A DNA stretch of 64,000 nucleotides from contig CM025856.1 of the NCBI GenBank assembly GCA_003952965.2, positions 2,745,127 through 2,809,126 on the forward strand, read 5' to 3'. The stretch is from Morella rubra. Its lineage: Eukaryota > Streptophyta > Magnoliopsida > Fagales > Myricaceae. The position numbers and the translations under genes were made by a program. Under the pieces are notes generated by a model. It searched no databases. It was not told the origin of the DNA and saw nothing but the letters and a program-made list of their open reading frames with translations. Shown here one piece after another: positions 12,710-24,130 of the stretch. The number at the start of each line of letters is the position of its first letter. Position 1 is the stretch's first letter.

Positions 12710-15700
12710 GGTTATTGTGGTATGTGTCATCCTGGGACTCTTTCAGTTTACTTTTTGAAATTTGTCTAATAAAGACAGGGCTCTACTTTTTTTGAGCTAC
12801 CTCTACCATTAATATAGTATATCTCATACACCAAGACACCATTCTCTCTTTAGATGCTTTGGTAGTCTCCCTTTACCCAAGTTGCCATTATGACCACAAT
12901 ATCTACTTTACTAAGCCAAAAGTTCCTCCCCCAAAAAACGTCCCAACCAAAAATATCTCAAAACCAAGTTAACCATTGAGGCAAAACGACATATAATTGG
13001 GATGCCGAGAAAAATAAAAGGTTGATTGTCCCTTTCACCTACCTCGCCATGTAAATTAGTCTAGAGACTGGCCACCAACTGAACCAGTCAATGGTCCTGA
13101 TCAATCGATGGGCCGTCGTTGGGTGGGTCATAACCGGGGAATCATATACAAAGCTAACATGAACAGTCTCCCCATATGGCTAGCATGGGCCATGAACGCT
13201 ATCCCATATGGCTAGCATGTAGTTTTTCCATCCGAGTAGACTCCAGGACAGTGACACGTCGTTTCATCTGAAATGCTTCTGCTGTTCATGTTGTTTGATG
13301 GATGAGTTATGTATGCAAATGGATATTGATAGGCTTTGGAGTTATTCGGCGCATTTGGAAGCGCCTTCCTACAGAGTAGTTCAAGTGGGAGAGGCCATGG
13401 GATGAAGGAATCTACGATGTACTTAAGCTCCTTCTACCACTTAAGAGGCTCGCTTTGATAGTTGATGATCTTCGAGAATGGAGGAATCTCCTTTTACCGA
13501 ACGATTAACTAATAATGGAAAAAAGAGTGTCCGATTTACCTTTCACTAAAGGGGATTTTTAGAGTGACAGATGTTTTGCCTTTTCCATTATGTTGTCTAA
13601 CTGAGTGTTCAAGATAAACCTTGCTGAGAGTGACCCTTGAACTTTTTACCCGTACAATTATAACCTTTCTTTTTTCCGATAAAGTGGCTTTCAAGTTTTT
13701 AACTTCGTGTTCTTTGTGTTTTCTTCACTTATTGGGTGGGTATATCTCCATATAATAAAGTAAAGATTTGATATATTTTCCTTCAAAATCTGGTCCTGTT
13801 TATTTGGTTGGCTTGCCGATAGACCTGAATCAAAAATTCACAGCCCACTGGATATTGTGGTCAACGATTTGGACGATAATCACGATATGCATGGCTGATG
13901 TGAGATAAAGGTTTAAAAAAAAAAACAATGAAATGATCTTGGGGCGATAAGCACCATGAAAGTGTTGATACCCCTGACCCATATATTTCAAATATTTTAA
14001 GCAATCTCGTTGATCAATTGTTCATCAGTCTCTTTTGCAAAAGATCCAGTATTACTAGTGTTGAATATTTTGTGAGGTCCCAAACTCATTAACCCTCTAA
14101 ATCTTCATGAAAGGAAGTGCAGATATGTCGTGTATCATAGCTCGATATCAAAAAAGCTAAAGGCACTGATATAAAACCCATTTGGACGTTTCTGAGGGAA
14201 CTTTAATAAGAAAATTCGTACACTAATTGACACTCGCATCAATTTTGCTTTTCAGTTAGGTATCATCTTATGAAAACAGTTGTGACAATTAAACTCAAAG
14301 TTTAAGCCGGAGCTACCTGCTGGCCTAAATCTATCTTGCAAGATAAATCTCCTACTGTGTTGTGCACAGAACTGACTCTACATGCGTTATGTGTGTGGTA
14401 AGTTTGGGAGTTGCTTAATGGTAGGAACATCAAACTCACACCCATGTGAATCAAACTTAGTATATCGAGCCCATAGAGAATAGCCTCCCAACTATTAAAC
14501 TAGCGCTCAATTGAATTGAGACAAACTCAATTTACCATCTAAATTTACAGTTCCTATCATCATTTGCTATGAGATTCGAGAATCCAACTAATAATTAGGT
14601 CATATAAACATGTACTGAGAACAAAAATAGTCGCACAACACAAAACTCCAATGCATCATCATGTACACACACATATGGAAAACAGTACCCACTCATACAT
14701 CTAGAAGATGGCAAAGAAAAAATTTGCCCATTATTAGTTGATAATCAATGTCAAAAGTATGGTTAAAAAAACTCACAAACACCTCATTATTCACACTTCT
14801 CTCTCTCTAAAAACCTTTTTCAGAGTCTCCTTAATAAATCCTTCAATGCATTCACTTGGGACAAAGGGAGAACTCTTGCTATTGTATCTTCCTCTTATCA
14901 CTGGATTAAGATTCTCTCTAATTTGTTGTCCTAACTGAATATTCTAATTCATAGAAATGAAGACATTGTATGCATCAATGTTGTAGGACTTATATTGTTG
15001 CCTTGAATGTTGTAGAGCCTACACAGGCAGTATTGAATGTTATATAAGATCTAACTGTTGTGTTTATCTTTTTATAAATTAGATATCTAATTCAAATAGT
15101 AAATTAGAAAAGATAAGGCATCCCTCATCAAATTAAACTGAGATTTTACACCTTAAGGTATCAGTGATAAGACATTTTACCCTAGAATTGCTGTGTTATT
15201 AATATTCTGCACCTTCCATAAAAAAATTTCAATTAAATGGAAAGTGCACAAGTATAGACTTAAATTATCAAGTTAAGTGACGTAATTACTTCTAAACATA
15301 TATACACATACTAACAAGTGAAAAAAAATTATATTTTTTTATAAAAAAATTTTCCAATATTTCACACCTTCATGTGACACACTCAATTCATATTGAGGGT
15401 GCTTAGTTTATGATGAAAAGGGTCATTGAGTAATTGACCCCCGCTAAATACAGTAAATAACATATAAAAATTGCCGTTATTCTTTAGAAAATGGACATGA
15501 TAATGTAATTATTAGGTTCAGGTGATGCATGCATCATTCTCAACGCTTACCAAGTCAAAGCTCTGGGTACGGACCTCATATCGCTCCACATCGTCTCTCG
15601 TGACCGAGCTTTCTTGAATCTTGAGCACTTAAAAGCTTGGATCCAAAGTCCTCTCCGCAGGATCACGTTACTTGCCAAAGTACCGAGAGGACAGCAGGAT

Positions 15701-15710
15701 GAAAAGCAAA
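12710..15710. other. Intergenic, nothing recognised
   Basis: This is AT-rich sequence without coding exons or a recognisable element. A short sequence (CCATATGGCTAGCATG) is repeated at about 13172 and 13203. Confidence 0.5.
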
Positions 15711-15740
15711 TATATATATAGTATAATATAATATAATATA

Positions 15741-16655
15741 ATTGTTGTTGTACATTTTTAAGACCATATAATAAGCTACATTATGGGAAAAACAAACTTC
15801 AAAAAAAAAAGTTCATCCTACCATGTATATATATATATTGTTGTTGTACATGTTTAAGACCATATAATAAGTTACATTATGGGAAAAAAACTTCAAAAAA
15901 AAAAGTTCATCCTACCATTTCACATATAGATGTTAGTATTTTCAGCTTATTTAAATTGATTTGTTTTACAGCAATTATTTGTTAGTATTTTCAACTTATT
16001 TCAGTTGTTTTGTTTTACAGCAATTTATTTTACTTAAAATATAGAGAAAATTCATTTATAGTCTTTAAAATATATATGTTTCGAAATAGGTCCTTGGATT
16101 TTTAAACTAAAAATTTTAGTCATTTACACAGTTTCATTGTAAAGTTCTTAAATTTTCAAACTAAAAATTTTAATCCTCAATTTTTTCTCTTTTGAAAAAT
16201 AAACATCTTTTATCATTCCACCTAATCTATTTAACAACAAAAATTTAACCTCAACAAAAGACATTGCCAACTGCTTACGTGATGCAGCATTGGTCACTTT
16301 TGATGATAAGTAAAGACTTTCTATTATTAATGGATTGGATACTGAGATTCTAAAGAAGTTTTTTTAGAGGGAAAAATTTAAGGACCAATATTATTAGTTT
16401 GAAGACCCGATGATCTATTTTGAAACTATGTAATATTGAATGACTGAAATTTAAAAATCTAATATCTTATTGTAAAAATCAGAGACAAACAATGATTTTT
16501 TCCTAATATATATATATAAATACTGACACCCACATTTCACTTATGACATGATTGGGTTAACTGATCGCAAAAATAGACTAACAATGATTTTTTCCATATA
16601 TATAATATATATATGAGTACTGACACCCACATTTCACTTGACATGACATTTGGGT
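15741..16655. repeat. Three stacked local tandem duplications
   Basis: First, an approximately 84-bp unit starting ATTGTTGTTGTACAT is at 15741-15824 and 15837-15918. Second, an approximately 46-bp unit starting GTTAGTATTTTCA is at 15932-15977 and 15981-16027 (period 49). Third, a unit starting AACAATGATTTTTTCC and containing ACTGACACCCACATTTCACTT is at 16489-16551 and 16580-16651. Between the second and third sets lies plain AT-rich DNA. No gene is present. Confidence 0.85.
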
Positions 16656-18018
16656 ATAGGACAGATTGGATTGGGTCACTGGGCAATTGCTGTTGCGTTT
16701 CACTTTTCTTTGGATGCCTTTGCATCATCGTCGTCAGTCACTTCAGTTAACGTTGGGCATTGAATGCAGATTTTCTCTCACTTTCGTCACTCAAGGATTT
16801 GACTGCCCAAAATTGGTACAACAAACAACAAATAAACGATGTTGAGGGATTGGGGGGAAATTAAGCCATATAGCCTATAGCCAGTCTAGCTAGGGATTCT
16901 TTGAACCACAAACTGTCTCCTTATACGTACCTATTGGATGCTTGGCGGAACAACTCCGGCCCCTACATGTCTTTTTTATAATTGTTAGCAGAAGATGGGC
17001 ACAGTACAGTCCTGTTCTAATCCGACTCTCAACTCTACAGAAAAGCAGAAAATGATTGAAAATGGCTTTCATCTCATGCCAAGCTCGATTTGATGAAAAT
17101 CGTTACATCAAGATTCGAGGCATGAAGTCCAAATACCTCGTTTTCATGAAAGGCAATATAGATAGGAGGAGTATCTGGACATGCTAGAAATAAACAAACA
17201 CTAGAAACTCCAGTTTCCAAAAGAAACAATAAGAAGAAGAAAGAGCATCAAGACAGGCTATTTGTTCATGTTGGAGCCATGTGAGTAGCCCTTTACAATA
17301 CAAACACCAAATTGGGCCCAATGCCCAACTATACAAACTCTAGGTCTGAAGACCCCGCAAACCAAACGTGGATCACAAGATTCGGCATCCCAACAAAGGC
17401 CCAAAGGGATGAACAGGACCTTTTTGATGCACCAACGTGGTGGTGGTGTCCTTGGCCGAAAGAGAGGCTACAACCAGCATCTTGTATAATGCCCGGTCGG
17501 ACATTGCATTCCACGAAACTAGTGGCGGCTCTAAGTACAGGCAGGGCTGCCTAAGGCTCGACCTTGTTAAAATTATGTTTAATTTTACCTAAAAAAGTTA
17601 AATTTATTATTTAAAAAAGAGGCCTATTAAATGACCTTATTTGAAGGATCTGTTAACTCTTTTACTTCTTTAGTCTATAAAGTCTCATTAATTAAAAGGA
17701 TAACTAGCCAATTAATGAGCCTTATAAAATCTCTTCAAGTAGATTAATTACAAATTGATTAAAAGGAAAAGTCCTATAAACTCTCATATTAATATCTATT
17801 TAAACCTACCACCTAATCTATTTAATTTTCACCCTTGCATCCATTTAATGAACTAAAAATAATTGCTAGCCATTTAAACCGGCCACCTAATCAAATTTAT
17901 TATTTTTACCTTTGCATGACTTAACAAGCTAAAAATCTATATTTAAAAGGACTTAACTGATAAAGTACTTCCCAAATTATGTGAAAAAATACTTGCCTTT
18001 TTCTTAAATAAAAAAAAA
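16656..18018. other. Intergenic, nothing recognised
   Basis: No coding exon, RNA gene or defined repeat could be supported. The short open frames near 17312-17554 have no family resemblance. Confidence 0.5.
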
Positions 18019-18340
18019 GGCTTAATTACTTATACAATTTTTGTGGTATTGACTTTTAACAAATTAGTCTATGGAGTACAACTTTGAACGACACGTTCCT
18101 TGTGGTCCGTTTTTTAGACATATGTGTCCTTTCATTCATCAAAAGTTAGCACACTAACAAGGACGTGATCTAGGATAGGCTATCCAACCTCGAAAATGGA
18201 TATCTCGACCTTTAACCCATGTCGATCTTCCGTTAGTTGTTGCTAAGTTTTCGTAAACAAAATGACCTATATGTATGAAAAAATAATGGATCACAAGGAC
18301 CATCCCATTCAAAGTTGTACCCTAGACCCCATTTTGAATT
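18019..18340. repeat. MITE-like repeat, copy 1 (3' end missing)
   Basis: It starts GGCTTAATTA and shares a long interrupted match with 27296-27592. The shared blocks contain GTTAGC...CTAACG, CTCGAAAAT(G/A)GA, ATCTCGA, CTAAGTTTT and CAAAGTTGTA. Copy 2 ends with the inverted terminus TAATTAAGCC, so the family has terminal inverted repeats. Copy 1 lacks that end. Confidence 0.65.
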
Positions 18341-18344
18341 TTTG

Positions 18345-18776
18345 CCTAAGGTATATACCGACTAGCTTAGAGCCGCCCCTCCATGAAAGATCACCATGGT
18401 TTGGTGTAAGTTCTGTAATTTGTATGTACTGCTCCGTTCTCGGCAAAGAGGCGACGTGCATGCTCCCCTCACGAATTGTAGGATCTGCAGGGAGGTCCAT
18501 GCCATCGCCCTTTCGGGGTGGCACTGGATGCAGGGTGGTGAAAGGGCACGGCAACCTCGTTGGATGCATGCATGTGTAAGAGAGAGTAAACCACGTTGAA
18601 AATAGGTCACATGATATTCATCTTCCCAATAGAGGGGGTGGATAATGGATGCAGATGTGCATGCATGGTTCGTGTCCAAAGCCTAAGGAAAAAGTAAAAG
18701 GAGAAGGAAATGATAAAGGAATAAGAAGAGGAGGGAGAGGAAAAAATCTACTGAGCATCCAGCCACTTATGCTAAC
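18345..18776. other. Intergenic, nothing recognised
   Basis: This is moderately GC-rich sequence with short open frames on both strands that look like no known family. I see no splice structure or start context worth a call. Confidence 0.4.
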
Positions 18777-19086
18777 TGATATATGTTATAGTCTACTGAT
18801 AGAGTTAAATATGTACTCGGCCCATAGGTAGGGCCCAACAGAATGAATAAGCGACAAGATTAAGGCTTTATGGGCCACAGATATGACCTAGGCCCGACAA
18901 GGTTAATCCCACCTTTGAGTTACTTGTGTGGCCCGCCAACTTTCCCGCCAGACTAGGGAAAACTCCCTACCGCCTAAAAGGTGAGTGGGAGATATTAATT
19001 TGAAGCCAAGCAGAAATGAAACTCCCTCCTCAGCCTATAAATACTAGGTACCCCATCTATCTTTCTTAACTCTAATACGCTATTAC

Positions 19087-19435
19087 TATAAGAAACGGCA
19101 GACAAGAAGAAGGCTAAGTCGTGAAGAGAAAATCCTCTCGTTCGTTATAACAGTCTACCACTTCAAGGGTTATATACAGTTACAAAAAGAATGAAAACGA
19201 ATTACATCATGAAGAAAAAAATATTCTAACCGCCTACTAACAACCCGTTAACAACTTACAGCTTAGCGAACGTAAATAATGGAAAGGAAATATCTACAAA
19301 CTAGAAGAGCTAACAAATACTACGAGTAGGGCAATGAAAAAGAAGAGTTGCTGCCTTAATCTACGTGTAAAATAGTGCCATGATCTTCTGGAATAGAAGC
19401 TATAGGACCTTCCGCAGCATTTTGTATCCGTAATA
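19087..19435 (-). repeat. 3' LTR of the copia element
   Basis: This is a 349-bp copy matching 23626-23972. Its outer edge abuts ATTAC at 19082-19086, and its inner edge abuts the poly-G polypurine tract. Confidence 0.95.
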
Positions 19436-19448
19436 CCCCCCCCCCCCC
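19436..19448 (-). other. Polypurine tract (13 G on the minus strand)
   Basis: Thirteen C on the plus strand form a pure G run immediately 5' of the 3' LTR. This is the expected place for the plus-strand primer of reverse transcription. Such a pure G tract is unusual, and its length may be misread in sequencing. Confidence 0.8.
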
Positions 19449-22400
19449 GCGCCATAAGAAGGAGAGTAGATGTCTACGATTCCCATCTTGGAAAGCAAAG
19501 TACGAAGCATAAAGGAAGGTAAGGCCTTGGTGAGGAGATCAGCAAGCTGCAAATGCAAGGCAACATGAACGGTGGAAATCAGGCCCTGCTGAAGAAGATC
19601 CCGAACCAAGTGGTAGTCCAACTCGATGTGTTTCGTGCGCTCTTGAAAAATCGGGTTGGCAGCAATATGCAAGGCGGCCTGATTGTCACAAAACAAGGCA
19701 GCCGCAGAGGGATGAGGAATGTGGAGATCAGAGAGAAGATACTAAATCCAAGTCAGCTCAGAGCAAGTTGTAGCCATTGCTCGATACTCAGCTTTAGCGA
19801 AGGAACGGGAGACCACCGTCTGTTGTTTAGACTTCCAAGAAATTAAGGAAGAACCCAGAAAAATGCAGAACCCTGTGATGGACTTGCGGGAGTCAGGACA
19901 AGCACCCCAGTCCGAATCACAAAAGGCAGAAAGCTGGCATGAAGAAGAGGAAGGGAAAAAAATCCCTTGAGCTGGAGCGACACGGAGGTAACGCAAAACA
20001 CGATGGGCAGCGGCTAGGTGGAGATCGGAAGGCCGGTCCATAAATTTGCTCAAGATGTGAATGCTATAACTCAGGTCCGGGCGAGTTATAGTCAGATAGA
20101 GAAGACGACCAATAAGGCGGCGATAAACCGTCGGATCAGGGAGTGAGACACCATCAGACTTGCTGAAATGAGTGTTCTGCTCCATAGGCAGTTTGAGTGG
20201 CTTAGCACCAAGGGTCCCAGTGTCAGACAAAATTTCAAAAGCATATTTGCGCTGACATATATGGATACCGAAGGGAGATCGGGTCACCTCAAGGCCTAAA
20301 AAATATCGAACAGAGCCCAAGTCCTTGATACGAAACTAGTGATGCAAAAAAGTCTTCAGAGCTGTGATGTGAGTAAGAGAGGTGCTGGCAACAAGTACGT
20401 CATCAACGTACACAAGTAATGCAGTAAAAGTGTTGGCAGTGTGCAGAGTAAAAAGACTATAGTCGGCTTTGCTTTGAGTGAAGCCAAAATGAAGTAAAGC
20501 CGAAGAGAACTTAACGTACCACTGGCAGGAGGCCTGTTTAAGGCCATAGAGACTTTTCAAGAGCTTGCAAACCTGATGAGGACCCCCATGAGTATAACTA
20601 GGAGGCTTATGCATATAAATTTCCTCATGCAAATCTCCATGCAAGAACGCATTATTAATGTCAAATTGATGACAATCCAACCCTTAATGGCAGCAAGAGA
20701 AAGGAAACACTTTACAGTCACCATTTTAGCCACGGGAGAAAAGTCTCATGGTAGTCGATGCCCTCCTGCTGGGTATAGCCCTTGGCCACCAGTCGGGCCT
20801 TATACCACTCCAAAGTGTCATCCAAATTATACTTGATTTTAAACACATATTTGCAGCCAATAACAGTTTTTTCAGGAGATAAATCCGTGAGAGTCCATGT
20901 GTGATTAGCTTCCAATGCTAAAAACTCATTCTCAATTGCTTGACACCAATGAGGGTCACCAGAGGCTTGTTTGAAAGATGTGGGCTCAGTGTGGTTAGAA
21001 ATAGAAGAAGAAAAAGCCAAAAGAGAAGGAAAGAGTCTATGATAGGAAAGAGATGCTGCAAGAGGAAAAATGGTACCTGATTGTGGAGCTTCAATCTTGT
21101 CCAGTCGTGGGATAGGATGTGTGAGCAGGTCTGGTGACAGAAAAAATCCCAAAGATGCTTAGGAGGGTGTTTAGGCCGAAGAGAACGTCGTAAAGGCAAA
21201 GGAGGAGGAGGAGGAGAAGAGAAAGTGGAGTAGAAAGCGGGGCAGTATTGTAAATAGGAAAAGGACTAGGAGGTGAAGAAGTCACGGGTGGATTAGGTGA
21301 GGCAAAGGGAACATAGTCAGGAGAAGGTGGCGTGGTAGGAGTAATGGGGTTTGAAGGAAAATCAGAAAAAGAAAGTGGAGTAGGTGGAAAGTGGGGCACG
21401 GGTGTATGAAGGGAAGGCATGTCAGAATGAGGTGGCACTTTAGGAGAAGTGTTGGAGAAAGGAAAAATTGACTCATGAAAAATAACATCTCGAAAAAGAA
21501 AGATAGTATAGGAATCGAGGTCTAAAAGTTTATACCCTTTCACACCAAAAGGATAACCCAGAAAAATACAACACCTACCCCGTGGGTCAAACTTCCTGCG
21601 ACCGTGGGATAAAGTAGTAGCAAAACACAGAAAGTCAAAGACTCTAAAATGGGAATAACGAGGGGACGTGTAAAAAGGAGGTCAAAAGGTGTTTTGTTTT
21701 CTAGAAGTGGTGTAGGTGTGCGGTTAATAAGATAGACCGCGGTTAAGACACAGTCTAACCAATATTGAAGAGGAAGGCTAGCTTGGAATCGAAGGGAGCG
21801 GGCAACATTGAGCAAATGCTGGTGTTTTCTTTCACAACGCCATTTTGCTGGGGGTCTCAACGCAAGTCCTTTGATGTATGATACCATTATCATTATAAAA
21901 TTTGTGTAGGTTAAATTCGGCACCATTATCATTACGTAAAATTTTAAGTTTAACATGGACTTGAGTAGATATCATATTGTAGAAGGAGGTCAAGCAATGT
22001 TGTACTTCGGATTTAAATTTTAGTAAATACACCAAGTACATCGAGAATAGTCATCCACTATCGTTAAAAAGAACCTGGAACCATCATAAGCAAGGGTAGA
22101 AAACAGCCCCCAAACATCACAGTGGACTAATTCAAAAATAGTGGAAGATTTGTGAGTACAGAGGGAAAAAGGAATTTTACGTTGCTTAGATAAAGGACAA
22201 ATGGGGCAAACCATTTCATTAATAGGAGAAAAAGACTTGGTTACAACTGGATCGGAAATCAAACGTAAACATGGGGTAGAAAGATGACCTAGTCTATAGT
22301 GCCATATGTGGGAAGTATCAAGAACAGGTGTAATAGTAGCAGACATAAAAGTAGGTGTACGAAAAGATGAGAATTTTGCTTGTAAAGTTGATGGAGAAAC

Positions 22401-22830
22401 AGGACATTGCTGGAGATGATAAAGACCATTGTGCACATCACCCATCCCAATCGTGGTCCAAGAGAAAAGGTCCTGTATGAAACAACAATCAGAGAAGCAA
22501 ACCAAGCAACATGTGAGAGATTCAGTAAGTTTCTTAGCAGAAATGAGATTAAAAGAAAAAGAGGGGACACAGAGAACATCCTGTAGAAATAAGGTCTTGG
22601 TCAACTGAACGGTTCCAATGTGTGTGACAGGAATTTCAGTGCTATTTGGGAGCCGCACAGTATAATTAACAACAGAAGTAATTGTGGTAAAGAGACTAGG
22701 GCAACACAAATCATATGATCTGTTGCACCAGTGTCTATTATCCACGGTTTAGAAGAGCTACTGGTTTTGGTGAAATGAGAATGGCAAGCAATAATACCAG
22801 AAAATTTGTGAGGCTTTGGGAGTGCTAGAA
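19449..22830 (-). pseudogene. copia Pol: protease, integrase, RT, RNase H, frameshifted
   Basis: Domains appear in minus-strand order. The protease active site DTGATDHM lies just before a frame change near 22705. The integrase zinc region is at about 22300-22180 (HIWHYRLGHLS...CPICPLSKQ), followed by the catalytic core (VHCDVWG near 22110, LRNDNGAEF near 21920, and the ERKHQHLLN region near 21815). Reverse transcriptase runs from about 20990, with GCKYVFKIKYN and then the YVDDVLVAS catalytic motif near 20400. RNase H is at 20320-19742, with FCDSDWGACPDSRKS, and continues to 19400, with [10 protein letters not shown] and KHIELDYH. At least five frame breaks separate these blocks, so no complete polyprotein can be made. 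Confidence 0.92.
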
Positions 22831-23598
22831 GAAGGTTGAGTTTGCGAGAATTCCTGCCATAGCCATGGAGTCAACAGAGGGACCAGAAATGATAAGTTTG
22901 TGCTGCATTTCTTGTTGCTGCACTAGAGAAAAAATTTTGTTAACAGGAGGTATGGGGTCAAGAAGCATAATCTGGTCACGAACGTTGCTGTAAGAGTCAT
23001 GAAGACCCATTAAAAATTGGATGACACAATCCCGTTGTTGTCTATCCAGAAGAATTTTTAACTTGCCACAGTCATAATCAAGAATGGGGTCATAGAGGGA
23101 TAACTCATCCCATAATACTTTCAGGCACCTATAATAAGAGCTAACAGAGTCTTGTTCTTGCTGTAAACCAGCAATAGCCTTTTTCAGCTGAAATATTCTT
23201 GGTCCTTTTGGTTGGGAATAGCGGTCCTTCAATTCTCGCCACATTTCCTTTGCATCATCAATGAAGATTAAGCTTGCTTTCACAGAAGCACTGACTGAGT
23301 TTTGTATCCAGGATACAACTAAGTCGTTGCATCGTTCCCAAGCATCAAGAAGCGGGTCATTGGCAGTAATGGGTTTCAGAAAATCTCCATTTATGAAACC
23401 AACTTTATTTCTTGCTCTCAACGCCCTGGTCATGGATCGGGACCAAGAAATGTAGTTTTCACTGATTAGGAGGTCTGTGACCAAAGAAAGGTTGTCTCCA
23501 TTGTCTAGTCTGTAGGGGTTGTTGACATTATTGAAGTTGAGGAATTGGTTTTGGGATTTGGGTATAGCAGGGTTAGCGACAGCTTTTTCTTCTACCAT
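22825..23598 (-). pseudogene. copia Gag, truncated before the zinc knuckle
   Basis: This 257-residue frame starts at an ATG 28 nt inside the 5' LTR. It has a plant copia Gag N-terminus (NPYRLDNGDNLSLVTDLL, then ENYISWSRSMTRALRARNK) and the capsid-like helices that follow. The frame ends shortly after LIISGPSVDSMAMAG. The CCHC zinc knuckle normally found between this point and the protease is absent, and the protease motif follows within about 130 nt. I infer a small internal deletion. Without a nucleic-acid-binding knuckle, the protein is unlikely to package RNA by itself. Confidence 0.9.
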
Positions 23599-23612
23599 GG
23601 TTTCTTTAACTT

Positions 23613-23625
23613 GGCTCTGATACCA
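23613..23625 (-). other. Primer-binding site, initiator tRNA-Met type
   Basis: TGGTATCAGAGCC on the minus strand abuts the 5' LTR end exactly. This is the classic plant copia priming site. Confidence 0.93.
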
Positions 23626-23972
23626 TATAAGAAACGGTAGAGAAGAAGAAGGCTAAGTCGTGAAGAGAAAATCCTCTCGTTGTTATAATAGTCTACCACC
23701 TCAAGGGTTATATACAATTACAAAAAGAATGAAAACGAATTACATTGGGAAGAAAAAATATTCTAACCGCCTACTGACAACGCGTTAACAACTTACAGCT
23801 TAGCGAACGTAAATAACAGAAAGGAAATATCTACAAACTAGAGGAGCTAACAAAGACTACGAGCAGGGCAATGAAAAAGAAGAGTTGCTGCCTTAATCTA
23901 TGTGTAAAATAGTGCCATGATCTTCTGGAACAGAAACTATAGGACCTTCCGCAGCATTTTGTATCCGTAATA
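23626..23972 (-). repeat. 5' LTR of the copia element
   Basis: This is a 347-bp LTR about 95% identical to 19087-19435. It abuts the target duplication ATTAC at 23973-23977 on the outside and the primer-binding site on the inside. Confidence 0.95.
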
Positions 23973-24130
23973 ATTACAATCTCTCTAATCTCTCAAAGCT
24001 TTCTTGCTAACTTAGGCATCGAAGACTCTTCTTTAGTGTCAATCTTCCCTTACCCAAATCCCTGATTGACCATTCCTTGTGATGATTTTTAGGCATCATA
24101 GTCTACTACATTTCCATTCGCTCATAAGCA

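Larger units (their letters stand above)
19087..23972 (-). mobile_element. Full-length Ty1/copia retrotransposon with TA...TA ends, decayed
   Basis: This is a 4886-bp element in minus orientation. It has two LTRs (23626-23972 and 19087-19435), a tRNA-iMet-type primer-binding site directly beside the 5' LTR, a poly-G polypurine tract directly beside the 3' LTR, and a perfect ATTAC target-site duplication (19082-19086 and 23973-23977). The LTRs begin TATTACGG and end TTCTTATA, so the termini are TA...TA rather than TG...CA. The order Gag, protease, integrase, reverse transcriptase, RNase H defines Ty1/copia. By hand count the LTRs differ by about 18 substitutions and 2 single-base indels (about 5%), which suggests insertion a few million years ago. 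Frameshifts and a missing zinc knuckle make it non-autonomous. Confidence 0.95.
18777..24130. mobile_element. Older LTR-like sequence split by the copia insertion
   Basis: The left flank (about 18777-19086) ends in an LTR-like promoter with TATAAATAC at 19036-19044. The right flank (from 23973) continues with CTCTCTAATCTCTCAAAGC and a CTAACTTAGGCATCGAAG segment. That order (TATA, CT-rich leader, CTTAGGCATCG) is typical of the R/U5 part of plant Gypsy-type LTRs. The copia element sits inside it, so this LTR is the older element. Its outer limits are uncertain, and no internal domain or partner LTR was found, so it may be a solo LTR. Confidence 0.45.

Noticed and set aside
19436..19448. The C13 run as a simple sequencing artefact
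   Set aside because: Its position exactly beside the 3' LTR matches a polypurine tract, so a functional reading is preferred, although its exact length may be wrong.
19553..19846. Plus-strand frame inside the copia element
   Set aside because: It is antisense to RNase H coding sequence and so a shadow frame.
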